Positions 1 to 10,191 of a DNA stretch of 28,186 nucleotides are shown one piece after another. Location: assembly GCA_030374805.1 (NCBI GenBank), contig JARGSG010000257.1, positions 1 to 28,186 of the forward strand. Direction: 5' to 3'. The stretch comes from Gracilaria gracilis (taxonomy: Eukaryota; Rhodophyta; Florideophyceae; Gracilariales; Gracilariaceae). The notes beneath the pieces were generated by a model. It was not told where the DNA came from, did not search any database, and worked only from the letters and a program-made list of their open reading frames with translations. Numbering within the stretch: position 1 is the first letter of the stretch; each line of letters begins with the position of its first letter. The position numbers were made by a program, and so were the translations under genes.

Positions 1-540
1 CAATAAACCTACAGATCAAAGAGCCGTCCTCCACACGATCAGCGTGAGAGTGGAGGTCGGAGGAAGGTCGGTGTTGGAGCGCGAGCGACAAGCAATCTAT
101 CAACTGCATCCAGCCGCAGGCGCATAACTACACGTGTGGTATTTTTTTTTTTAAATTTATTTCCGTTTGGCTGAAGGTTTGAACGGAAACGGCGGGGGTG
201 TGTGACCAGCTGTGACACGGTCCGGTCCGCTCCAGCGGCCCCCCTCCTCAGCCGTCACTAACTACGCTGCGATAGGACGCCACGAGCGTCCTATCACTTT
301 CACCTCCCGGCGCACGTCGCGGTTGGAGACGCGTCCGGGAGGGGGCTTACAATAAACAGGGGCTCGCTGTCCTGGCGAACCCTGAGAAGGCGCCAGGGAG
401 AAGGGAGGAACCTCAGAGAGTTTCCCTGGCAGCCTGTGCCCGCTTTCGCGCCCTACTTCTTGCCCCGTGCGCCACAACTCGTCCCGTAAGCATGGACGCG
501 CCGCTTCCCCAGTGCACCCTCCACAGGAGTAAAAGAGTGT

Positions 541-588
541 GGAGGGTTTCAACCCTCCCAAGTGTCGGGGGAGGGTGTGCACCCTCCC
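541..588. repeat. Tandem pair of GGAGGGT hairpins
   Basis: Two near-identical hairpins lie in tandem. The first, GGAGGGTT-TC-AACCCTCC, is at 541-558. The second, GGGAGGGTG-TG-CACCCTCCC, is at 569-588. Each is followed by a CAAGTGTCGG or CAAATGTCGG tail, and a further GTGCACCCTCC half-site lies just upstream at about 512-522. The arms are perfect with 2-nt loops. Function unknown. Confidence 0.7.
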
Positions 589-2550
589 AAATGTCGGTAG
601 AGAGGGGACCCTCATTGCAAGAACCAAATCATGTGGAGCGTGCTGTCATCATGACAGTGTCACCATAACGTGCTTGCTGACAATTTGAAATTTACTGCGA
701 GACGTTCCAATTGGATGAGAGCAACCCCGCGGACGTCACCACGCACCCACCTGGCTACCGCCGTCTTGCGCCCGCGGAAGCTGTCAGCAGCTTCATGGGA
801 TGACGCTTTCCCGTTTTGACATGAGTCGTCTTTCAATCCGGGCGTCTACAGGTGGTGGATCATCGCTACTTTGAGGAGCTCGCTTGCTGCAAAAGAAACC
901 ACTTCAGGGAGACGGCCTCACACCGGCATTCAAAAGTTCAAAAGCCCCCATTATTTGCGGGACACAGGAGTGGCAGATCCGTGTCAAAAATTGCACGGTC
1001 TACAATCAGTGCACTATTTGGTGGCGATTCAACGTATAGTTGTGGATGCATCCTTCGTAGCCATCCGTGGTTTTAAATACTGCGATTCCTAACAAGTTCA
1101 AAGCAAACGAGGGACCAAAAATATATGGAATACGATCTCCGTAATTATACTATACGTCCCGCTGCTGATGATACAATCCGGCATCATCGCAAATCAAGTA
1201 AGTTGTTTGGTGTCCGTCCCTGTTGGAATCTATGAACCTTGTGCTTGTGTCATCATTGACCATTCTCATTGACATGCGGAAACCCCAAATCCCCGTCACA
1301 TGCAGCTTCGTCAACCAGACCATCACCACGATCAAAAGATGTACGTGTTTCTACCAAGTCACGTAGGACTTGCCCATGTAGGACATATGATAGTAGCTAT
1401 GTACAGTATCCCTTTGCAATTCTGACGGGGTAGCCTTGGGAAGGTTAACAGCTAAGGCTAGACGAAACGCTTCGGTGGTCTTGCAAACAAGTTCCTACGT
1501 GGCGCGCACTAGAAGGATTCGAAATACTTTCCCAGTCGCGTCGACCGGTCTCCTTAAAGATCCTATCGCTACATCTGTCCTTCCATCCCCAATCCTGAAT
1601 GGAGCAAAGTATATCTGGCTTGAATGTCTTTGGAAGGGGTAAAGATTAGGAGTGTAAACGCTGTGAATCATCATCATGATTCGTGATGGACTTTCTATGA
1701 TTGCAGAAAGTACTACATCCCCGTCAAAGCTGTCGGCTTATTTTGAGGCTGTTGGGGCAAGCCAGGCTAACTTTATGCCCTACCAAACACCACAAAACGT
1801 CCAAGAGACCAGATATTTGAAGAGCCCTATTTCCGAGTTCTACGTGTTCCAATGATTTGCATGCTCGTCTGTTCGGCATAGATATTTTTGAAACGCTTCT
1901 GAGATTATGACATTTCACTACCTGTGCAAATTGGAAAGAGTACGGATGCGGAGTGAGAGTGAGCAACAGTTATTGTAGACACGGAGAAAACGAAAACTTC
2001 TTTTCTCTTCAGTGGATTCAATTGCTCTTGGAGGATCTCGTCTGGTTACAAGCGGCATTACAAACTACTGGTATATAGTTTTTTCGAACGACAACCCCAG
2101 CCACTCACTTGAAGTTGGGTGCCATTTCAGCTCTGAGCACCTCGGAGTTTCGAACACGCACGCCTTTCAAACATTAATTCTCCACACTTGTACACACTGT
2201 CTTTGGACAGGTGGGATTAGGGTGGGGTAGAGTCTCAGGGAAATTGAGCATCATTACTTTGAAGCACGTGAGTCACTACTAGGACCTTTGAAAGCCCACC
2301 ACAAACATGCGTATTGATGAAGAGCTGAAACAAAGACGAAGAGCACACAACCGCTCGCTCTCTTGGGTTAACTGCATGTTTCCACCATGCCGAACTTACA
2401 CATCATCCCTGTCCCTTGCTAAAAACCCTGAGAAGAGTCAGCTTTTGACTGTTCAGCGCGTCCATACAGTTCGCGTCCAGCGGCGAAGCACCTGTAACAT
2501 GTTGATGTTTTCGACGGGGAACAAAAAACCCCAACAACTGCGTAAATAAC

Positions 2551-2615
2551 AACCCGGCGCCGACTGGCTCAGGCAACACAGTTACGTTAACTGCTTCAGG
2601 GCAATGCGCCGGGTT
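2551..2615. repeat. Inverted repeat with nested palindrome
   Basis: AACCCGGCGC (2551-2560) is repeated in inverse orientation as GCGCCGGGTT (2606-2615). The loop between them carries a second small inverted repeat, CAGTTA-CGT-TAACTG. It could fold as a cruciform or an RNA stem. It does not match a tRNA, having no A-box or B-box. Function unknown. Confidence 0.5.
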
Positions 2616-2804
2616 CTAGCTAGGAGTCAAGGTGGACAATGGTGCGTGGTAGAAGGCTTGTTGACAACGATTAGGGTGCCTTCTTAAAGGACTACGTGTA
2701 GATTGGGTTTGAAGACCAAAAAGCTTTACTTGGAGACAAAAAAGGACGGTATACTTTTGCATGGCGCACATGGATTGCTCTTTGAGCTGCAGGCGCCAAG
2801 GTGA

Positions 2805-3735
2805 TCAGGCGTACTTGGCGGGCAACCCCTCCGACTCGGCGGCGAATCGCAGCAAACGCCGCGCGGCGCGTTCCGGCAGCTGCAGCTCGTAACTGCCGGA
2901 CGCCTGTCGATGCGGCACGCCAGCCGCCACCAACGCGCCGAACGGCAAGCGCCGAATGATAGGCGCCAGCGCGCACACGTTCAACAGGTCGGACACGTCC
3001 AACACGGCGTGATACGCCACCGCGTCGGCGAACAGCCGCGGCGGGCGGATGTGCACGTCGAGGCGCTGCAGGTCGAAACGGCGCAGAAGCGCGCGGCGCT
3101 GCACGCGCGACAGCGCCAGCGCGAACTCGGACACGCGCATGCACGACGCGTCGCGCGGCGGCAGCGCCGCCAGCCGCCGCAGCTGTGGCACCATGGCGTG
3201 CCGGTTGCGCGTGTTGGTGTTGTACAGCCGCGTCTCGCACGAGAACTTGCTCTTGAACGCCGACAGCAGCCGCTCGAACGGCGGCCGCTGCACCGCCACG
3301 CGCAGCACGTCGTCGCTCGTCAGTATGAAGCGCTGCTCTGCGCGTGCGTGTTGGTGAACAAAGGTGGCGCGCCGCAGCCAGCAGTGCGAGCTCACGTTCT
3401 GCACGAACGTGTGGCACCGCGAGTACGTGTGCTCCACCGCCGACGCCGTTTCGCCGCGGTACAGAAACTAGAACAGCGACGATGTGCCGGACTTGGCCGC
3501 CGAGACGATCAGCTCGTGCGCGCAGCCGATGTACACAAGGTTCGGGTTTCGCTCTGTGATTCGTCACAGGTAGTCGTCATCGTACAGCAGCCGCCGTGCG
3601 TTGGGCGCGCTGCTTCGCGCCGTCGCGACGGCAACCAGTGACTGCAACAGTATCATCAGCGAGAGCAAGAGCACGATGACGGTGGCGGGAAGGAGGTAGC
3701 GCCGCTTGCGCGGCGCAAGTGGCTCGCGCGTTCAT
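2805..3735 (-). pseudogene. Golgi-type carbohydrate sulfotransferase, interrupted
   Basis: The product resembles type II membrane carbohydrate sulfotransferases (Sulfotransfer_2 class), which move sulfate from PAPS to sugars in the Golgi. Reading the minus strand, a basic RKRRY stretch and a hydrophobic anchor (LLPATVIVLLLSLMILL, about 3693-3643) come first. The PAPS 5'-phosphosulfate loop AAKSGTSSLF follows near 3500-3471, and the 3'-phosphate motif VQRPPFERLLSAFKSKF lies further on. The body ends with TGA at 2805-2807, about 300 codons in all. Two stops lie in the same frame: TGA at 3566-3564, between DDDYL and RITERN, and TAG at 3470-3468, right after the PAPS loop. The only nearby ATG (3735-3733) is in another frame, so the start also needs a shift. 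Composition is very GC-rich. Domain assignment is firm; being a pseudogene rather than a sequence error is inference. Confidence 0.82.
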
Positions 3736-3839
3736 TGCGCGACGAGGAAGAGCGACCAACTGCAGTGCGGCGGTGGCTGTGTATTGGTGCGGGACGCTAA
3801 AGGTTTATCTCAAGTCCGCTTGAGGGACAGTGTCGCGAT

Positions 3840-3862
3840 CTCTCTCGAGCCTCTCGAGAGAG
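3840..3862. repeat. Perfect CTCGAG hairpin
   Basis: CTCTCTCGAG (3840-3849) and its exact inverse CTCGAGAGAG (3853-3862) are separated by three bases. It lies about 105 bases upstream of the sulfotransferase ATG and could be an operator-like or structural element. There is no other support for a function. Confidence 0.45.
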
Positions 3863-3911
3863 GGCGATTTGCTTTGCTGTCAATGAGGATGATCCGTCAA
3901 CATCGCCGATA

Positions 3912-5087
3912 ACTCGCGTCCCGTTCACTCGATTCGTGCACTCCATTCTTTTTCTAATCTACGATGTTGACGGCCCTACAAGCGGCTGCCACCACCGCCA
4001 AGTGCCATGCAAGTCTCGAGGAGAGCTGGCGCACAGCTTGTCTGCATGGACAAATCGCACGCCTACGATTCGTTACCTGCTGTGAACGCTGCCAGGACGG
4101 CACATCTGTTCATCAACACGCATAGAATGTAGCCAAGCTACGCGATGTCCGCAATTTAATACGGCCAACTAGCCCCCGATCAAGACGCGTTTCATGGTTG
4201 GACTACCGCCAAGTTCAAAGGGCGAAGTGCTCCGTCGTTTGCAGTACACGGAATTGCGCCCACGAGAAGCGCATCGTCAAATCAATCGGCGGCACATTTC
4301 GAGGTAGGCTGCTCCGGGAGCACATTTGAGCACGCATCACACGCAGAAGCACATCGCCCACGCATCGCTTTGGTCGCGTTCGCCAAGCGCTTGCGCTCCG
4401 CGAGAACACCAAACCTTCACAGGGAACCTTCGCTTGTGCTCTTCGTTCACCTCCGCGCTCACCATTACCAACGGGTCGGAGATGATGACCACGGTGATGA
4501 TGAAACGATTTGATCGATACACTTTCCGCACCAAAAAATTCATCGATGACCGCCTGATCGTCCCGACGTCAGCATGAAACTTCCGAGCTTCTGCCTCGTC
4601 AATGCACGTTCCGTCACGCTCCGCCCCACCTCGCACGCTCTACGTCCAAAATCAGCGCCTTCATGGCCTCCAACTCCGCGACGAAGAGACTGTCCCCACT
4701 CGCCGCCCCACGCTCACATTGTAGATGCGTCAACTTTGATACCGCTCTACAGCGCCAGGCCGTTCAGCCATAGACTATCACACCGTCACCTTCCATGATG
4801 TGCAACAAGCGAGGCGGGGGATGACAAAGTCAAAGGACAGTGAAAGTGGAGGTATTCCGTGGAGGCAGTCTGTGCAGGCAGTCCGTGAAGGCAGTCATAG
4901 AGAGTAGCGATGCGACGCATGTTATTCTTGGGGATCAAAGACGCCTTCAACTTTCGCAGAAACCTGAGCAAACCGCCGTTGCGCTCGCACAGCATCCACC
5001 GCCACCCCTTCAGCCCCATTCCGAAGAAGCCGTCCCAGATTCAGAATTGAGAAAAGCAGGGCGCTGCAGCTCTGCACCATTTCGTAG
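3912..5087. other. Unresolved region between two broken genes
   Basis: Several medium minus-strand frames (4337-4636, 99 codons; 4786-5019, 77 codons; 4215-4412, 65 codons) have a protein-like look, but I recognise no family and they do not join without frame changes. One stretch near 4640-4720 (minus) reads GDSLFVAELEAMKALILDV. That faintly resembles the AMK region of biotinyl or lipoyl carrier domains, but it is too short to call. It may hold another decayed gene. Confidence 0.35.
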
Positions 5088-6108
5088 TCATTTGGTGTGG
5101 CTATCAGTTGTTTGGGGTCTCACAAGTGGCCAGGGCGACTCATCAACCGCTCTGGTGATGACCTCATCTGGGGGATGGTGCTTTTCACCTTCCTCGAAGG
5201 TATACACACGGCGACGGCAATACGTTTGACATCAGCATCAAAATCCAAAGAAGCAACGCTAGTGGGGTATTTGGGGAAACTGGGTGATTCGCTTCCTTAG
5301 CATCACCATCCCAGAAGGACACGTACCCGTCGGCTGCCCCGGTGGTGAAGGAAGTGTACTTCTCTGGTGTGAGCAAATGCAGTTGACCGGATATGCGGAC
5401 GTCTTCTACGCGATGGAAATCTGAACGAGTACGCAACGGGTTGGACCATCGACGTACTCGACGGCCCACCACGACCCTCAGTGTCTTGCCCACAACAAGC
5501 TGTTTGGCATTCAGCGAAGCGCGCTGACTCCTCTGAGCTGATACGGAAAGAGTGTTGGGCACGACAATCGAACAGAAAGTGAGAAGGATAGCGGCAGAGT
5601 CGATGAGGCGTATCTGGCGCGATTTGGATGGTGATGAACACAATTCCATATTGGCCGCAGCGAGCACTGCCGTACACCTTACCACCTGCATCAATAAACA
5701 CCAGTACGCTCATTGGTGCGTACATCCCCAGAGCATCAAACGCGAGTCTCAGCCGCCCCCGATGAGATAATGCTGTGCTCGAGAATGCTGGAGACGGCTC
5801 GAACGCCAGCCGAGTGAAAAACCAAGCGGTCGACAGTCCATGCCAGTCTCGCGCACGATGGCGAGCAAAACGGTTCCGTCAAGGGCACCGGAGGTGACCA
5901 TTTTGTCGCCGACCCATGTGGAGTCAAGCACGACGGAGCCGAGATTGCTCTCAGTGCGCATGGTGCAGCTGGTGGACTCGTAGAGTGCTATTGTGCGGGC
6001 CCATGAGGACACGAGGATGTGGGGGGAGTTGGGGGCGAAGGTGACGCGCAAGATGGCATCCTGCTGCGCGGGATCTAGGACGTTGGTAGCATATGCGCTT
6101 GTGGTCAT
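5088..6108 (-). pseudogene. BUB3: BUB3-like WD40 protein, frame-broken
   Basis: BUB3 is the WD40 spindle-checkpoint protein that docks BUB1/BUBR1 at kinetochores. From the ATG at 6108 the first ~90 codons are in one frame and include FAPNSPHILVSSW, a very BUB3/RAE1-like first blade. Later pieces of the same fold are in different frames: GVRAVSSILEHSIISSGAAE, LMLWG, QLVVG..VVGRRV and TSFTTGAADGYVSFWDGDAK. The C-terminus reads YPTSVASLDFDADVKRIAVA and then VYTFEEGEKHHPPDEVITRA, matching the end of BUB3, with TGA at 5090-5088. Total length of about 340 codons fits BUB3 (about 330), although the stretch between the third and fifth blades looks short. At least three frame changes are needed. BUB3 is preferred to its paralogue RAE1 because of the C-terminal YTFEEGEK region. 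Decay and assembly indels both remain possible. Confidence 0.75.
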
Positions 6109-6337
6109 GGGTTGGCAAGGAAGGTGAGGGGTGAGCGAAGGAGATGGGACACGTGGAAGGGAAGCCGCGGGGAAGGGAAGAACGCGGGGGAGCGTACGCG
6201 AGCAACACTTTGGGGCGACGAAGCGAAACGGTGTTGCATGTCTCCACAGGCGGGCGCGACGTCGAAGCACTGCGGCGGCACGTCTTATGAGAGAAGCAGA
6301 TGGGGGCGTGGTGGATGCAACTTTATGTACCCTGTAA

Positions 6338-6372
6338 GTTACCAACGGTACCAACTTGGTACCGTTGGTAAC
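6338..6372. promoter_or_regulatory. 35-nt palindrome with paired CCAACGGT sites
   Basis: A perfect inverted repeat has 17-bp arms, GTTACCAACGGTACCAA and its inverse, around one central base. It contains CCAACGGT on both strands, close to the CNAACGGY core of the plant MSA element bound by three-repeat MYB factors at G2/M genes. It lies 230 bases upstream of the BUB3 ATG and 548 bases upstream of the glycosyltransferase ATG, in their shared divergent promoter region. A second palindrome, CTTCGTACTACGAAG, follows at 6377-6391. The palindromes are directly seen; the MYB link is inference. Confidence 0.5.
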
Positions 6373-6590
6373 GTACCTTCGTACTACGAAGTTCGTAGAT
6401 AACGGTGGCTGGCGACGGGAGCGCAAGCGCGAGCCGAGACGTCGTGACGCACGGGCTGTTTTCGACGCACGCGTGGCCAAACTGCACGACTCGCTCACGC
6501 GGGTGCACGCGCCAGTCGCGGTTGGCACCACGCGCTGCGTCGTCATGCCGCGTTGCTCACCGGGTAGCGTTCCGCGCCGTACAACCGCGC

Positions 6591-6616
6591 CGGTAACCGT
6601 TTAGCCTCCGTTACCG
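6591..6616. repeat. Short inverted repeat CGGTAAC/GTTACCG
   Basis: CGGTAAC (6591-6597) and GTTACCG (6610-6616) form a 7-bp inverted repeat in the same intergenic region. It uses the same GTTACC/GGTAAC ends as the larger palindrome at 6338-6372, so it may be a weaker copy of the same site. Confidence 0.35.
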
Positions 6617-6919
6617 CCATTGCCGCCGGTAGCCGCGCGCCGCTCCTGTATGTTTTGACGCCGAGGGCCGCTTTATTCAAGTTTTCGACCGCCCATAGAC
6701 AGTGTAAAGGATGCCCCCCTCCGCGCCGTGAGCCGTGCGCCACTTCGCCACCCTTTCACCCACCCCGCCGTCTTTCTTCATTGCGCTCGCCATACACGTC
6801 CATGACCTCGGGCCCGTCATGAGCCGCCTTGCTTCGCTGCCCGCTATCGCACAGCATGTTCTTGCCACGCGCGGATCGTTCGCCGTGCGCTCGCGCTGGT
6901 GCAATGCCTGTTCTCCTAC

Positions 6920-7845
6920 ATGACGCCGCGAGCGCGCTCCCAGCGCAAGCGTCACCCGCGTCGCCCGTCGCCGTCGCTGGCGTTGCCGCTGCTCATCTTC
7001 TCGCTCGCGCTCGCGCTATTCGTGCGCCGCTTCTCCGTGCAATGGGCGCCGTCCAATCCGGCTTCGTCGTCGCTCGTCATCTTCACCGCCTCCAATTGGA
7101 TGTACCGTCACTTTCTGCAAAACTTCAAGTGCAACCTGGATAATTTTAATCTCACATATGCACCGGTTGTCTACTCGCTCGTAACGAGATCACCAAGAAC
7201 AAACTCAAGGCCATGCTCTCCGCGTTGCTTTCTGGACTTCACGTCTTGTTATTTGACGCCGATATCTATTGGTGCTCTGATCCTGCGCGCTATCTACAAC
7301 AAATTATTGCGCGTTGGCCTCACTATCAGAATGCCAATGTGCTCATCCAACCAGAAGCCAACTATCGCACTCTTAATTCCGGCTTCTATATGGTGCGATC
7401 CAATGAACGCACTGTAGCCCTCTTTCGCGCTCTTATGCAAAACATACACATCGATTACCATGATCAAGATGTTGTCAACAAAATCTTCGACGACCCCGAA
7501 TACGGAGGGAGCAAGATCATGGAGTCGTACGGAGAAGTTCCATATCGTTGTCAAAGCCGAAGCGCTGAAATTCGCCTTCTTCCCGCTTCAAAGTTCCCAT
7601 CTGGAGCCCAGTTATATTCGGATATAAACTTTTTTCACTACTCGAGACAACAGCTTCGGCATATGTGTGACAGCAATGATTTTGTTGTCTTGCACAACAA
7701 TTTTATCAAGGCGAAGAAGAAGAAAGCCAGATTCATTGTAAAGGGTATGTGGTTTGCCTCTGGAAGCGAAGACGACCTTGTTTGTCTTCAGCAACCAATA
7801 GACACCGACGCAGTATCAATAAGAACCTGCGGCAGTTACTGCTGA
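6920..7845 (+). CDS. GT77-like glycosyltransferase, one frame break
   Basis: This is a type II membrane glycosyltransferase of the nucleotide-diphospho-sugar transferase class (Nucleotid_trans, GT77-like), expected to act in the Golgi on wall or glycoprotein sugars. From the ATG at 6920 it has a basic N-tail (RARSQRKRHPRR) and a single anchor, LALPLLIFSLALALFV. The luminal part includes VIFTASNWMYRHFLQNF, the DxD sugar-nucleotide site FDADIYWCSDP, and LNSGFYMVRSNE, the usual second motif. It ends with TGA at 7843-7845. The frame changes once near 7175-7185: upstream reads APVVYSL, downstream reads NEITKNKLKAML, and one base seems missing at CTCGTAACGAG. No plausible intron fits there. Everything else is continuous, at about 308 residues. 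Acceptor and donor sugars cannot be inferred. Confidence 0.75.
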
Positions 7846-8693
7846 GAAATCAAGATCTTAGGAGCGCCATTTGTGTTTATATTAGATGATTCACTCAGAT
7901 ATATCAGACACAACCTATATATTCACATCCCTTCATATCACAGGTCTGTCACCTCTCCCGACTATCAGTGCTGAAATCCTCAGGTTAAAAGCATCACCAC
8001 TGCTTTTGCAATTGGCGGCAGCGAGCAAAGACAAAATGCAGCAAAGAGTCGTACTTCTGCGTATGTTGCCATGGCTTTCGTCTTTTTTCGCGTACTGGTA
8101 TCCAACGCCTTTGGTTGAGTTGAATGCTTTCACATGATCTGTTGTTTGTGTTGACCACCGCGATGAAGCTCGAAACTCATGTAAGCAGGGGTACAACTAC
8201 ATCAGGACGCTCGGCTCACTTCTCCTCGAGCGTTTCCCACAGCTCCTTACCGTAAATCGTTTACGGCCACAGTGCTAAACAGTCAAGTTTCATTTGGTTC
8301 TATGTCCATACCAATAAGTTCAGGACACCATAGAGAGCGTTGTGCAACTGACCTTCCGGCCTGTAGTATGTGCTTTGTTATCCTTTTCGCGAATGCCAAT
8401 CTATGCCCGCAAGTCCGTGTAGACTTTCCAACATCCTGTTTCCATGCATTCGTTTTAGCTCATCTTGTTATCAGATTCTTTTTCTTCTTCTTAATGACGA
8501 GTCTTCCTTCTGCGCTTGTGATCTGTGGCGTTCACGTTCTTCTTTATTAATGTTTTCAGTTCAATTTTCTGAGTGGAAGAAGGGTGTTTTCTGAAACACA
8601 TATCCCAGCGCTTTCCCAGTCGGTGCATAACCCGCGTTTACGAATATCCCTAACACAATCTTTTTCTTCCCATAATTCTTAAGACTGGTTCGT
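7846..8693. other. Intergenic region, convergent 3' ends
   Basis: This is the space between the 3' ends of the glycosyltransferase (+) and SPO11 (-). I see no gene. A short hairpin CCGTAAA-TCG-TTTACGG lies at 8250-8266. T-rich stretches at about 8471-8495 would suit 3' processing, but no clear signal can be named. Confidence 0.45.
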
Positions 8694-10013
8694 TTACTTG
8701 CATGATGAGCTTAGAGATAGAATCTTGTACAACACATAGTCAAGCAGGGCGTGGCTTCCCCTAAGTATTCCACTGTTGACAGCGAGGGCTTCCATTTCAA
8801 ACTTCGTTTGAGCAGTTTTCTTGTTTTTGGCTTCCTGCAACAGGTATTGTTTGGGAAGTTTTGCATCTGCATCCTTCCCACACCGAGCAAGCATTCCATC
8901 AAGTAGGGAGTTTTCTTTCTTGTTCAACTGCAGAACTTGTAAGTCTTCCAGCTTAAACATCTTGCCCCGGTCGGAGTGCTTGACTCTGAGCCACTGAACT
9001 TTGTGACCCGCAAGGCTTTCTATGTAGCTTGTGCTGAGTCCATGGGGGTCTGCATTGGTTACTATATATATCGGCATTGGTTCGTGAGACACGTTGTTTG
9101 CTTCCGCAACAGTGCGTAGGAACAGTCGAGTCCCAATATCTAGGTAGAAGTTTAACCTGCGCAGGGGTATGGATCTGTTAGAAGAGCCTTATTCTGATGG
9201 CTGGGAAGTCGAATATTTGGAAGTCAAATCAAAACCTCTGGTTTCCAACATACCTTTACATGTGATAACCAAAAACGAAGACAGAGCTCCTCGGTCCCCG
9301 GATTCATCTATCAAAGAGTGAAACGCAGCCTCTTTCTCCACTCTTGTGTGTTCATGTAATCTCTAAAGTCAGTACTCTGGACTGAAACCGATGCCAGACA
9401 AAGTTTTACCCTTCAGACAGGAAAGGCAACGGATCTGACTTGAACTCATAAGAAGGAGCTTCGCAATGTAGCAATCCAGCGGCTAGGGGCTAGCAACTGC
9501 GGATCAAAGCAAAGAAGAAACTTACACAATGATAGCACGAGCATCAGAAATAACGTTCATCAAACGCTCTGGCCTAGCTGGGATCAAGCAACCAGTATTG
9601 CCAAACATGCCAACGTCAACCGCATTTTCAAATTCATCAACGAAAGTAACTCGTCCCACTATAAGACTCTTTGGAACCGCGATTATGTTGAGCTCGTTTC
9701 CATGAACATCCAGGGAAGAACTGAGATGAAATAAAGCTCTACCAACTGATTCTGGAGTTGGAAATAGGGATCGACACATGTAGAATACATCTCTCTTCGT
9801 GATTAGCTTCCCACAGCGGATGCTGGAATGGGCAAGAAAGGCGAGATATGAAACCCGCAGCGCAACCTTTGAATCAAGGGGAACATGTGGCAACGTTGGG
9901 TGCTCGTTAATTCGTTCGCGCTTCTTCCCAAGCAAAACACGCCTAAGCCCACTGAGAGTGATGAGCTCCAAATTTTCCAAGAGTTTACTTCCTGTGGAAT
10001 GAGATGCTTCCAT
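8694..10013 (-). CDS. SPO11: SPO11 / Top6A-type meiotic topoisomerase, three exons
   Basis: SPO11 makes the DNA double-strand breaks that start meiotic recombination, through a tyrosine that attaches to the DNA end. I build it as complement(8694-9139, 9254-9342, 9526-10013), 340 codons plus TAA. The donors are GTAAGT and GTATGT; the acceptors end ACACAAG and CTACCTAG. The introns are 183 and 114 nt, and phases agree at both junctions. The winged-helix 5Y-CAP part carries KLITKRDVFYMCRSLF, with catalytic Tyr at residue 78. The Toprim part carries IIVVEKEAAF (metal Glu 165), DIGTRLFLR and NADPHG (221-226). The first Asp of the usual DxD is Asn221; Asp223 is kept. The segment after DPHG lacks the usual YKYGS. 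Length is near the family norm. An additional short 5' exon cannot be excluded. The gene reads without stops, unlike several neighbours. Confidence 0.88.
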
Positions 10014-10191
10014 GATCCAGGTTACGCTGCCACTCTTTGGCGTTGCGTTGTATCTTCTCTTTATATTCGCTCACAGAAACAGTCAAGCTCAACAATGCCA
10101 GTTGAAGCCTCTGTGCTAAACGTACATCACTGCAGTTTCGTTTCGAAGCTTGCGCGAGAACTGTTTGATGCGAAAGATCAAAGTCCCATAT

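Larger units (their letters stand above)
1..2691. other. Region without a recognisable gene
   Basis: I see no protein I can recognise on either strand. The open frames are short (the longest is 121 codons at 262-627 on the minus strand), overlap each other and show no domain or motif. The first ~650 bases are GC-rich and contain hairpins (listed separately); the rest is of balanced composition. Unidentified exons or non-coding RNA cannot be excluded. Confidence 0.5.

Noticed and set aside
262..627. 121-codon minus-strand frame
   Set aside because: No recognisable motif, lies over hairpin repeats, and has no supporting context.
1664..1681. Small hairpin GAATCAT-CATC-ATGATTC
   Set aside because: Short and of simple composition, expected by chance in a region this size.
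2910..3641. 243-codon plus-strand frame opposite the sulfotransferase
   Set aside because: Arg/His/Gln-rich shadow of a GC-rich antisense gene whose own frame has both PAPS motifs.
4640..4720. Biotinyl/lipoyl-like ELEAMKALILDV (minus)
   Set aside because: Short match with Ala instead of Met after the Lys, interrupted frame nearby, and no partner domains.
9192..9253. SPO11 reading on into KGMLETRGF without splicing intron 2
   Set aside because: It looks a little like the family KGxP..TR motif, but runs into a stop. The spliced form gives DIGTRLFLR followed by the Toprim DPHG in the right frame.
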